Below, piece after piece: positions 1 to 5,608 of a stretch of 5,608 nt of DNA (the stretch's first letter is position 1; every line of letters begins with the position of its first letter). Position numbers and translations under genes: made by a program. Under the pieces are notes generated by a model. It was not told the DNA's origin, made no database searches, and saw only the letters and a list, made by a program, of their open reading frames with translations. The stretch comes from Clostridiales bacterium UBA8153 (GTDB taxonomy: Bacteria > Bacillota > Sulfobacillia > UBA8153): the NCBI GenBank assembly GCA_003449495.1, contig DMHJ01000147.1:1-5608 (forward strand), read 5' to 3'.

Positions 1-59
1 CACTCACCGCAATTGGTCTTGGGCAGCTGCTTATAGATATCCAGACCCGACAGGCCCAA
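1..59 (-). CDS. acsC: Corrinoid iron-sulfur protein large subunit AcsC, N-terminal fragment (runs off window)
   Basis: Only the first 19 complete codons are inside the window. They read MGLSGLDIYKQLPKTNCGE, followed by TG, the first two bases of the next codon (Cys or Trp, Cys expected). This matches the start of the AcsC/CdhE family, where a GLDIYK..LPKTNCGECG segment opens the N-terminal domain that binds a low-potential [4Fe-4S] cluster. From family knowledge, AcsC pairs with AcsD to form the corrinoid protein that carries the methyl group from methyltetrahydrofolate to the A-cluster of acetyl-CoA synthase in the cytoplasm. The start is a TTG: no ATG or GTG is available in frame, and a GGGAGGAGG ribosome binding site lies 7 nt upstream. 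The gene begins 31 nt after the acsB stop on the same strand, so the two are almost certainly co-transcribed. The rest of the protein is unseen. Confidence 0.9.
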   Translation of the reverse strand, partial: MGLSGLDIYKQLPKTNCGE

Positions 60-66
60 CTGGCGA

Positions 67-75
67 CCTCCTCCC
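67..75 (-). promoter_or_regulatory. Ribosome binding site of acsC
   Basis: The minus strand reads GGGAGGAGG here, 7 nt before the TTG at 59. It is a very strong Shine-Dalgarno sequence and it decides the non-ATG start of acsC. Confidence 0.85.
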
Positions 76-90
76 GGCCCGGCCGGTCAA

Positions 91-2295
91 TTACATAATG
101 GGCGCCATGGTCAGGGCCGGGTGGCCCTGCACTTCCAGGAAGGCGACCACCTCCTGGGCGGTGCATCCCACGGACTCATCGGCAATCCGGTGGATAAAGT
201 CTTCGCCCAGGCCTGCCTGCACCGACCTTTGCACGATCTCCGCTTGGAGAAACTCCTTGAGTTCCCGGGGCATCCAGACGATGCGGGAGAGCCCTCCGTC
301 GGCCCGCATAAAGCTGGGGCTGGTGATGTAGGAGCGACCGATGCCCATGAAGCCGGGCGTCTGGCTACCCCCGCCCACCAGGCCGGCCAAGGTCGAAAAG
401 GTCATGCCTACCGGCGTCATGAGGCGGGACGACTCCCGGGTGGTGATCACCACGCCGTTGGCCTCCGGGAAAACCGCCACGATGGCCTCAAAACACCCGC
501 AGGAAGTCATGGGCCGGTCCATCAGGCTATACAGCCCGATACCCTCTACCGTGCCGTGGCTGGACTGGTAGACAAAGGCGTCCACGTTTTCCCAGGAGCC
601 GCGCTCCGGGTCGGTGCACTCGCCCTTGACGATAGGCCGGTTGGGACCCGTGGGATTGATCTCGTAGGAGGCCTTACCGTCCAACCAGGAGACCGCCCCG
701 CACAGGCCCACCCGTTCGGGGGTGACTACGCACACATGATTGGGTGCGAACGACTGGCACAGGGTGCACGAGTAGAATTCGTCTACCGCCGCGTCGGTAA
801 GACCTTGCAGGCGCGCGTCCCGGCTTTGGTAGATGGCCCGCGCCTCTTGCAGCTTTTCCAGGACCAAGCGCTCCTCGGTGATGATGCTCACCTGCACCCG
901 GTCGACGATGGCCGGAAACTCGGCTTTATACTTGGTGACCAGAATATCCCCTAGGTGTCCCAGCTTGAACCCCTTTTTCGTCGCCGCTTTAGCCACCCGT
1001 ATCCAGACCATGTCCCGCTGGGCCACGTGCCACAGGCCCTCGGCGTAGTTGACAAAATTGTGCAGGCGGCGCTCTAGCACGCCCTCGAAATCCTCCTGGA
1101 GTTTGCGGCCGTAGATGTCCACTACTATGGCCAGGGGCAGGGCTCCTCCCTCGGGCAGCTGGTCGAGATCGGGCCCGACCACGGTGACCCTCTCGTCCTC
1201 CACCTCCATGGCTTCCCGCATGCGCACCAGCTCCAAGGCCGGGCTGCGCATCCCGCCGAACTCCGCCGCCACCTCGGGCCGGCGGATGATCTCACCCTCG
1301 AAAGCGGGGCCGTAATTCAGCGGGATGGGCGGCGTCACGCTGGTGACTTTGATCCCCCGGGTTTCCATGGCAAACTTTACCAGGGTGGAGTATTCCGGGT
1401 GGGACAGGTACCAGTCCGGGATCTCCTCCGGCAGTTTCTGATCGGTGATGACCGGAAACCCCAGGAAGATGGCGCCGAAGTGGACGGAGATGTCCACTTC
1501 GTCCATCTCGCCCAGATGGAGCACGAAGGCGCGCACCCGGCGCTGCTGGTAAGCCCGCTGGTCGTGGCGGCGTCCAGGCGGGATGTTGCCGAACATGGAG
1601 CCCGCCCGCAGGGCATAGCTGACGGCGTGGATGACCTGGGTGAAATCACCCAAGGGAAAACAGATGTAGGCTGGGCCCAGCTTCACGCCTTCTTCCCAAA
1701 GCTGCTCGATGACCTCGCCGCACAGAAAGATCATCATGCCCTTGCTCATGAGCTCGGCGACGACGCGGGCAGCTTGTTCGGAGGTCTGGGCGCGTCCCAT
1801 GATGATGGCCTGGCCGGGAATGGTCCAGTCCACCAGTTTCACCCCGTACCGGCGCACTTGGGGATCGGGTAGGAATCCCGTGCCCCCGGGCGCCTGGGCG
1901 CCCGCCCCGTCCAGCGCGCGGATGGCTTCGACCATCTCAGCGGCATACAGCGTAGCTTCGCCACACAGCCGGGCCTGGGCAAAGCCGGGTCTTTCGCTAA
2001 GTTGAGACCGGATACCGTTGAGGATGGGTACCAGCTCTCCCAGCCGGGTGACTGGTTCGCCGCTCAGGGCGGTAATCACCGGCAGGTGATAGGCGGTGTC
2101 CGGGTACGATACCGGAGCTTCCGTCCCGTACTGGCGCAAGGCCCGGGTCAGCAGGATGCCGGCATACCCGGTGGCGATGACGGCCCCGTGATAGGCCGAC
2201 TGGAACAGCCGGGGGGCCTTTACCCCCTCCCCCTGGGCGGCATAAATCTCATCGAACTTGCTTTGTCTCGGCTCCCAGTTAGCCGGTATCGCCAC
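91..2295 (-). CDS. acsB: Acetyl-CoA synthase catalytic subunit (CODH/ACS complex)
   Basis: This 734-residue protein condenses CO, a methyl group from the corrinoid protein and CoA into acetyl-CoA, the last step of the Wood-Ljungdahl pathway. It is collinear with Moorella thermoacetica AcsB (about 729 aa) from the FDEI near residue 14 to the C-terminal GHPALTMxPIM. All A-cluster ligands are present: C510, C513, C522 and C532 (C-x2-C-x8-C-x9-C) for the [4Fe-4S] cluster, and C599-G600-C601 for the distal nickel, with C513, C599 and C601 bridging the proximal nickel. These are offset by 4 from Moorella 506/509/518/528 and 595-597. The N-terminal domain that contacts CO dehydrogenase (motifs YPDTAY, VDWTIPG) is intact, so this is the long bacterial form, not the short archaeal CdhC. 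The start is GTG with AAAGGAG 9 nt upstream. It lies 64 nt after the DUF3786 gene and 31 nt before acsC. No acsA/cooS gene precedes it. The family call is nearly certain. Confidence 0.98.
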   Translation of the reverse strand: MAIPANWEPRQSKFDEIYAAQGEGVKAPRLFQSAYHGAVIATGYAGILLTRALRQYGTEAPVSYPDTAYHLPVITALSGEPVTRLGELVPILNGIRSQLSERPGFAQARLCGEATLYAAEMVEAIRALDGAGAQAPGGTGFLPDPQVRRYGVKLVDWTIPGQAIIMGRAQTSEQAARVVAELMSKGMMIFLCGEVIEQLWEEGVKLGPAYICFPLGDFTQVIHAVSYALRAGSMFGNIPPGRRHDQRAYQQRRVRAFVLHLGEMDEVDISVHFGAIFLGFPVITDQKLPEEIPDWYLSHPEYSTLVKFAMETRGIKVTSVTPPIPLNYGPAFEGEIIRRPEVAAEFGGMRSPALELVRMREAMEVEDERVTVVGPDLDQLPEGGALPLAIVVDIYGRKLQEDFEGVLERRLHNFVNYAEGLWHVAQRDMVWIRVAKAATKKGFKLGHLGDILVTKYKAEFPAIVDRVQVSIITEERLVLEKLQEARAIYQSRDARLQGLTDAAVDEFYSCTLCQSFAPNHVCVVTPERVGLCGAVSWLDGKASYEINPTGPNRPIVKGECTDPERGSWENVDAFVYQSSHGTVEGIGLYSLMDRPMTSCGCFEAIVAVFPEANGVVITTRESSRLMTPVGMTFSTLAGLVGGGSQTPGFMGIGRSYITSPSFMRADGGLSRIVWMPRELKEFLQAEIVQRSVQAGLGEDFIHRIADESVGCTAQEVVAFLEVQGHPALTMAPIM

Positions 2296-2304
2296 GACGG
2301 CCTG

Positions 2305-2311
2305 CTCCTTT
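2305..2311 (-). promoter_or_regulatory. Ribosome binding site of acsB
   Basis: The minus strand reads AAAGGAG, 9 nt before the GTG at 2295. This supports the GTG as start, since no ATG lies near the N terminus. Confidence 0.8.
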
Positions 2312-2359
2312 CGCGGTCAGCGGTGCCGGCAGGGCCCGGGCGGTCCGCAGGCCAATAGT

Positions 2360-2956
2360 CTAGGAAACGGCCCGGTGCAGTGCCACCATGGTGATGCCCG
2401 CCAGGCCGATCAGATCCTCGGTGGGCAGGTACAGCGGAGCGCTGGCATCATAGAGCACATTGCCGCCGGCAGGAGTCTCCTCATCGCCCGGCCATATTTC
2501 CAGGGTCACCGGTACCCGCGGTAGTGCGGGCACCGTCACCCGGTACTCTCTCTCGCAGGTACCCCCCAAGGCGAAGGCGCCCCGCACCATCCGGCCGGGG
2601 TCCGGGCCGAACAGCTTCAGCAGGCGGGCGATGACATGGCTCCGGAAGTGGTCCAGGCAGATCTCGCCACCCGGCAACTGGCGAAACCCCAGGGCCTGGC
2701 CGCGCCAACCGGCACCGGTGGCATAGATGAGATAGTGAAGGAGCAGCACGGCCATGGAGTCCGTTACCGGGAGCCCCCGGCTCCCACCCCACACCCGGCC
2801 TTCCGGATAGCTGATGCCGTACTCCTCACCCAGGCAACTCACGGTGAAACCACCGGCGACCCGGTTTGCGCCGGCCCAGCGCGCCATTTCCTGAGGGTCC
2901 TTCTGCGCCAGGGCCAGGCGGGAGACACGCAACGCTTCCGCGTAGCGGTGTGCCAT
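2360..2956 (-). CDS. DUF3786 domain protein, function unknown, first gene of the acsB-acsC unit
   Basis: This 198-residue protein is probably soluble and cytoplasmic; no signal peptide or membrane segment is seen. I recognise it as DUF3786 from the order of its motifs: a tryptophan/glycine-rich segment with YPEGRVW near 50-56, LLLHYL at 71-76, FRQLPGG at 91-97, a KLFG segment near 114-117, then PRVPV at 146-150, IWPGDEE at 154-160, NVLYDASAPLYLPTEDL at 166-182. The conserved acidic and histidine residues (H74, D158, E159, E160, D170, E180, D181) could bind a ligand or metal, but that is only inference. Cysteines are few (C41, C100, C134) and form no CxxC pair, so an iron-sulfur cluster is not evident. 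The length fits a stand-alone member of the family. The ATG start has AAGGAGG 9 nt upstream. The gene lies directly before acsB on the same strand, behind a consensus promoter. This context suggests a link to ACS or corrinoid protein assembly or to C1 metabolism. No function is established. Confidence 0.88.
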   Translation of the reverse strand: MAHRYAEALRVSRLALAQKDPQEMARWAGANRVAGGFTVSCLGEEYGISYPEGRVWGGSRGLPVTDSMAVLLLHYLIYATGAGWRGQALGFRQLPGGEICLDHFRSHVIARLLKLFGPDPGRMVRGAFALGGTCEREYRVTVPALPRVPVTLEIWPGDEETPAGGNVLYDASAPLYLPTEDLIGLAGITMVALHRAVS

Positions 2957-3133
2957 CTAGACCGGCCTCCTTGAGCTAAGACGCCGGCGAGTCATTTCCG
3001 GAGCAGTACCGTCCATTCCTGCCGGGAAATTCCGGCGCAGGACGATGCTAGAACTTTCAGTATCCATTAAAGTCAAATGGCCCGGGCCTAAGCTCCGGCC
3101 ACTCAACATCATGCAGGCACTTATGGCAGTCAA
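2957..3133 (-). CDS. Possible 58-codon leader ORF upstream of the DUF3786 gene
   Basis: The transcript leader contains an open frame starting at TTG 3133, 9 nt after a GGAGG at 3143-3147, and ending in a TAG at 2957-2959 that directly abuts the ATG of the DUF3786 gene (TAGATG). The product would be 58 residues, starting MTAISACMML and ending in an arginine-rich tail (TRRRLSSRRPV). I recognise no family. The directly adjoining stop and start are what translational coupling would look like. The frame also stays open upstream to 3184, and the composition is not clearly protein-like, so it may be a chance open frame over a structured leader. Confidence 0.25.
   Translation of the reverse strand: MTAISACMMLSGRSLGPGHLTLMDTESSSIVLRRNFPAGMDGTAPEMTRRRLSSRRPV
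2966..2972 (-). promoter_or_regulatory. Ribosome binding site of the DUF3786 gene
   Basis: The minus strand reads AAGGAGG, 9 nt before the ATG at 2956. It lies inside the end of the possible leader ORF that stops at 2957, so translation of that ORF, if real, would run through this site. Confidence 0.8.
3017..3042 (-). promoter_or_regulatory. Leader hairpin between promoter and DUF3786 gene
   Basis: In the minus-strand RNA, TCCTG-CG-CCGG, a six-base loop AAUUUC, then CCGG-CAGGA form a 9-bp stem with a 2-nt bulge. No U tract follows, so it is not an intrinsic terminator. It lies about 45 nt upstream of the Shine-Dalgarno site. No known riboswitch consensus is recognised. Its role is unknown. 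Confidence 0.4.
3078..3101 (-). promoter_or_regulatory. Second leader hairpin
   Basis: In the minus-strand RNA, UGGCCGG pairs with CCGGGCCA (one bulged G) around a nine-base loop. It contains the 10-bp palindrome GGCCCGGGCC (3079-3088), so alternative pairings are possible. It is in the 5' leader of the DUF3786-acsB-acsC transcript, about 75 nt downstream of the predicted start of transcription. Confidence 0.35.
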
Positions 3134-3183
3134 GGCGCCCATCCTCCGTTTGGACCCGCTCGCCCCTGCCCGGGAACACCCCA

Positions 3184-3212
3184 ATTATACACCGGCCCTC
3201 CCAACGTGTCAA
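3184..3212 (-). promoter_or_regulatory. Consensus sigma-A promoter of the DUF3786-acsB-acsC unit
   Basis: On the minus strand the -35 hexamer TTGACA (3207-3212) and the -10 hexamer TATAAT (3184-3189) both match the housekeeping consensus at every base and are separated by exactly 17 nt (3190-3206). Transcription should start near 3177, giving a leader of about 220 nt before the DUF3786 ATG. The combination is very unlikely by chance in such GC-rich DNA. Strong expression would suit acetyl-CoA synthase, which is an abundant enzyme in acetogens. The site points away from lgt, so it separates lgt from the acs unit. Confidence 0.88.
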
Positions 3213-3241
3213 AACCCGCCGGATCACGCAGGCAAAAGCAT

Positions 3242-3253
3242 GCCGCTAGCGGC
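3242..3253. promoter_or_regulatory. 12-bp perfect palindrome upstream of the acs promoter
   Basis: GCCGCTAGCGGC is a perfect inverted repeat, centred about 70 bp upstream of the predicted transcription start. The distance would suit an activator site, but GC-rich palindromes are common here and no regulator family is recognised. Confidence 0.25.
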
Positions 3254-3333
3254 CGTGGCCCTGGGTTCTGGCCCGGGAGCTGGCCCGGACTACTCGGCCG
3301 GGTGTCTGAATCTTCCCTTAGCTTCCCGGCGTT

Positions 3334-3359
3334 GGGCCCCCCCGGCTACCGGTGGGCCC
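3334..3359 (-). terminator. Strong GC-rich hairpin downstream of lgt, possible transcript end
   Basis: GGGCCC and CCGG arms are repeated in inverted order around a 3-nt core (minus strand: GGGCCC-A-CCGG-TAG-CCGG-GG-GGGCCC), starting 27 nt after the lgt stop. The ten paired positions make it very stable, but no T tract follows on either strand. It could stabilise the 3' end of lgt mRNA or assist termination, rather than act as a classical intrinsic terminator. Confidence 0.35.
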
Positions 3360-3386
3360 GCCACGGCGGCCCGCTGCGAAGGTGCT

Positions 3387-4121
<735 letters not shown>

Positions 4122-4124
4122 GGC

Positions 4125-4134
4125 ATCACCTCCC
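4125..4134 (-). promoter_or_regulatory. Ribosome binding site of lgt
   Basis: The minus strand reads GGGAGGTGAT, nearly the full complement of the 16S rRNA tail. The GGAGG core is 7 nt from GTG 4121. It favours this start over Met5; the nearer ATG at 4126 is in another frame and soon hits a stop. Confidence 0.8.
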
Positions 4135-4200
4135 GGCGCTAACCCTTCTACTTCGGCTCGTCGCTTCCTGCCGCTCGCAGACGCCCCTGGGCGAAGTGGC

Positions 4201-4230
4201 AGACTACCGGTGAGGTGGACACCTGGTCAA
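4201..4230 (-). promoter_or_regulatory. Weak candidate promoter for lgt
   Basis: On the minus strand TTGACC (4225-4230) and TAGTCT (4201-4206) are separated by 18 nt. The -35 matches 5 of 6 bases. The -10 matches only positions 1, 2 and 6. The spacer holds the inverted repeat AGGTG-TC-CACCT (4213-4224), a possible operator. The leader to the lgt GTG would be about 70 nt. This is a tentative call. Confidence 0.25.
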
Positions 4231-4717
4231 AGCACGTGTGCATGGTCACCATAGCTCTACTGGCGGTGGGCATCCGGTACTTCGCCACTGGCGGCCTACT
4301 GTGGATGCTAGACGCCATATGCCCCCAGGCCCCCGCACCTCCCGCCAGCGAGACCATGCCCCCATCCCGGCTACGCGCCGCCCTCCATGAGCTGCTCTTG
4401 GACCGGGAGACCCGCGTCCTTTGGGAGTCGCTGGGTTCCGAGGCGGAGCGAGGGCGCACGGTGGCCCGGTTACCGCCCACAGGCTAGTCTCTCCCAACTT
4501 CGAGGAGATGATCGCCGGCCTGCTGGAGGGACCCCAGTTCCGCCAAGCCGTAAACGAACTGCTCCACGACCCGGAAATCCAAGCCCGCATCATACCCAAG
4601 GGTATCACCCCCGAGCTGGTCTCCGGCCTAGTCGAAGCTATGCTCTCCACCACCGAGGGCAAAGAAACGCCGGCCCGGCTCGCCCGTGAACTGCTTCCAC
4701 TGGTTACCGGCGGCTAG
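4215..4717 (+). pseudogene. Frameshifted gene for a small membrane-anchored repeat protein, unknown function
   Basis: Two coding-like stretches on the plus strand join across a frame change. The first (GTG 4215 to TAG 4487, 90 codons) has a hydrophobic segment at about residues 11-32 and then SRLRAALHELLLDRET. The second, in the next frame, becomes protein-like by about 4470 and ends in TAG 4717; it holds QFRQAVNELLHDPEI and ARLARELLPLV. The two segments resemble each other (LRAALHELLLDRET versus FRQAVNELLHDPEI), which suggests one protein with two helical repeats that has lost one base near 4440-4480, for instance in the GGCCCGG run at 4462-4468. The loss could be a true mutation or a sequence error. 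No slippery heptamer for programmed shifting is seen. The second half lacks its own well-placed start: ATG 4508 has GAGGAG touching it with no spacer. The first half also has no clear ribosome binding site; alternatives are ATG 4242 and ATG 4353. Its DPE-type helical repeats faintly recall the spore lipoprotein GerD, but there is no lipobox, so I do not assign it. It is transcribed divergently from lgt. Confidence 0.5.
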
Positions 4718-4991
4718 GTCCGGGACCAAGGGGCAGCGACCACCCGGGTCGGCCTCGCCCGGGTCACCGCCAGAAGAGCGCCTGTACAAGCCGGACCGAG
4801 CGGCCGGGCCGTCTCGCCCCGGCCAGGCAGGTGGAGAGGCCGAAGCCCGGTCGAACCCGGCCGGTGGCCACCACTGCTCCCGGCAACTTCGTTCCCGGAA
4901 CTACCCACCCCTCCGTCTGCACAGATGACTGGCCAATCCGCGCCCAGCTTCCCGCGGGTAAGGCAGGAGATGCGGACACGATGCAGAATAC

Positions 4992-5005
4992 GTGACACGT
5001 GTCAC
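4992..5005. promoter_or_regulatory. 14-bp perfect palindrome, probable operator of the permease gene
   Basis: GTGACACGTGTCAC is a perfect inverted repeat ending one base before a -10-like TATAAG. A repressor bound here would cover the -35/-10 spacer. The half-site GTGAC with a 4-bp centre is compatible with several dimeric regulators (CRP/FNR-like, GntR or TetR), and the family cannot be decided. No regulator gene is in the window. Confidence 0.6.
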
Positions 5006-5011
5006 TATAAG
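5006..5011 (+). promoter_or_regulatory. Probable -10 element of the permease gene
   Basis: TATAAG matches the -10 consensus at 5 of 6 bases and would start transcription near 5018, leaving a leader of about 35 nt. No good -35 is found 16-18 nt upstream (the best is TGCAGA at 4982, 3 of 6), so the promoter may be weak or need an activator. Confidence 0.45.
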
Positions 5012-5038
5012 TTGCACCGGAAGTTGCTCGCCGTCACG

Positions 5039-5045
5039 AAAGGGA
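5039..5045 (+). promoter_or_regulatory. Ribosome binding site of the permease gene
   Basis: AAAGGGA lies 8 nt before ATG 5054. An ATG at 5047 is closer but opens a different frame, so the spacing selects 5054. Confidence 0.6.
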
Positions 5046-5053
5046 AATGCCCA

Positions 5054-5608
5054 ATGAGCGATGCCACCATCACCCTCCTGATCTTGGCTGCGGCCGCCAT
5101 ATTGTTCGTCACCGAGGTCATCCCCCTGCCCGCTACGGCCATGAGCGCCGCCGTAGCTTTGTACTTGACCGGCGTGCTGACGGCCCCGGCCGCCTTCGGC
5201 GGCCTCATGAACAGCACCGTCATACTGATTGCCAGCATGTTCGTGATCGGTGCCGCCAGCTTCGAGACCGGCTTGGCCAACCGGTTGGGCGACGCCATGG
5301 TCAGGGTGGCAGCCCGTACGGAAAGGGGCCTGCTGATTGCGTTGATGATCGTGGCTGCCGTCATGTCCGCTTTCACGTCCAATACGGGCACCACGGCGGT
5401 GTTGCTGCCGGTGACCATCCGGCTGGCCGAGCGGGCCAGGCTGGCCCGGGGCAGGCTGCTGATGCCGCTGGCGGTGGCAGCCGGACTGGGTGGTATGATC
5501 ACCCTGGTGGGCACGGCTCCCAACCTGCTGGCCAAGGGAGCCTTGGAGGCGGCTAACTTGGGCACCTTCGCGTTCTTTGAGTTTGCTAAAATCGGGATCC
5601 CGCTGACC
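5054..5608 (+). CDS. SLC13/DASS-family permease, N-terminal 185 residues (runs off window)
   Basis: This is the first 185 codons of a multi-spanning inner-membrane transporter; no stop occurs before the window edge. Hydrophobic segments lie at about residues 5-20, 27-45, 53-70, 92-108 and 135-155. The segment VTEVIPLPATAM at 19-30 is typical of the start of SLC13-type permeases. The SNT signature at 109-111 in SNTGTTAVLLP matches the first SNT hairpin that binds sodium and substrate in VcINDY-type carriers, and GTAPN at 153-157 corresponds to the GTxPN turn that follows. The family (DASS, related to the CitT/ArsB ion transporter fold) usually imports dicarboxylates, citrate or sulfate with sodium. 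The substrate cannot be read from this half. Full members have about 450-600 residues, so more than half is missing. The gene stands alone after a 336-bp gap and its promoter overlaps a 14-bp palindrome, which suggests substrate-dependent control. Confidence 0.92.
   Translation, partial: MSDATITLLILAAAAILFVTEVIPLPATAMSAAVALYLTGVLTAPAAFGGLMNSTVILIASMFVIGAASFETGLANRLGDAMVRVAARTERGLLIALMIVAAVMSAFTSNTGTTAVLLPVTIRLAERARLARGRLLMPLAVAAGLGGMITLVGTAPNLLAKGALEAANLGTFAFFEFAKIGIPLT

Larger units (their letters stand above)
4718..5053. other. Geneless GC-rich intergenic region with inverted repeats
   Basis: I see no convincing gene in these 336 bases. The left part contains the inverted repeat GGTCCGGGACC right at the stop of the preceding frame (4717-4727) and two direct copies of CCCGGGTC (4743-4750 and 4758-4765). 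Further on are a 7-bp stem GGCCGGG/CCCGGCC with a 9-nt loop (4802-4824), the palindrome GGTGGCCACC (4863-4872) and GTTCCCGGAAC (4891-4901). None is followed by a T tract, so no intrinsic terminator can be named. The last 70 bases hold the promoter and operator-like palindrome of the permease gene. The minus-strand open frame across 4714-4998 lacks a good start and protein-like composition. Confidence 0.5.

Noticed and set aside
121..954. Long plus-strand open frame antisense to acsB (277 codons)
   Set aside because: It mirrors the acsB codons; its composition is rich in G, H, D and R with no recognisable motif, and acsB on the other strand is certain.
1399..1872. Second plus-strand open frame antisense to acsB
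   Set aside because: It is a shadow of the acsB reading frame in GC-rich DNA, with no family features.
3040..3077. Possible second promoter in the leader (TTGACT on the minus strand)
   Set aside because: No acceptable -10 hexamer occurs 16-18 nt downstream (TTCTAG at 17).
4148..4251. Short minus-strand frame (MHTCFDQV...CHFAQG, about 34 codons) just upstream of lgt
   Set aside because: It contains two cysteines and ends 26 nt before lgt, but has no good ribosome binding site, overlaps the plus-strand coding-like region and matches nothing I know.
4455..4487. Programmed -1 frameshifting as explanation of the split gene
   Set aside because: No X XXY YYZ slippery heptamer and no clear downstream stimulatory structure are visible; a lost base is simpler.
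4845..4874. tRNA-like 3' end (GGTCGAACC followed by a CCACCA)
   Set aside because: The T-loop is imperfect and no matching acceptor 5' strand, D arm or anticodon arm is found about 70 nt upstream.
4714..4998. Minus-strand open frame in the intergenic region before the permease
   Set aside because: Poor start context and Gly/Pro/Arg-rich composition typical of non-coding GC-rich DNA.
5005..5565. Minus-strand open frame of 186 codons antisense to the permease
   Set aside because: The plus frame has clear SLC13 motifs (SNT, GTAPN) and membrane segments; the minus frame is low-complexity (A, S, R, M) and unlike any family.

Overview
The window carries part of a Wood-Ljungdahl (reductive acetyl-CoA) locus from a GC-rich anaerobic bacterium, most likely a clostridial Firmicute of the Moorella/Desulfotomaculum kind. 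Three things suggest this: acsB matches the bacterial acetyl-CoA synthase of Moorella thermoacetica along its whole length, the Shine-Dalgarno sequences are strong AGGAGG types, and the main promoter is an ideal sigma-A site. The genus cannot be fixed from the sequence, and an acetogen, a sulfate reducer or a syntroph are all possible.

Minus strand, right to left (4121 to 1): lgt (prolipoprotein diacylglyceryl transferase); a 430-nt intergenic region; a DUF3786 gene; acsB (acetyl-CoA synthase, complete); and the first 19 codons of acsC (large subunit of the corrinoid iron-sulfur protein), cut by the window edge. The 430-nt gap contains a 12/12 consensus promoter (TTGACA, 17 nt, TATAAT) facing the DUF3786 gene. 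It is followed by a leader of about 220 nt with two hairpins and a possible 58-codon leader ORF whose stop abuts the DUF3786 start. DUF3786, acsB and acsC therefore look like one transcript. AcsB makes acetyl-CoA from CO, a methyl group and CoA. AcsC, with AcsD, delivers the methyl group on cobalamin. The DUF3786 protein has no known role, but its position as first gene suggests an accessory or maturation function. No CO dehydrogenase gene (acsA/cooS) lies directly upstream of acsB, unlike the classic Moorella order.

Plus strand, right part: 4215-4717 holds a coding-like region read in two frames, probably one frameshifted gene for a small membrane-anchored protein with two copies of a helical repeat. 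After a GC-rich, geneless stretch (4718-5053) comes the first 185 codons of an SLC13/DASS-type permease, cut by the right edge. A perfect 14-bp palindrome overlaps its likely promoter and looks like an operator.

The strongest leads for new biology are the DUF3786-acsB-acsC unit with its unusual promoter and leader, and the palindrome-controlled permease. Nothing here by itself proves a new system.
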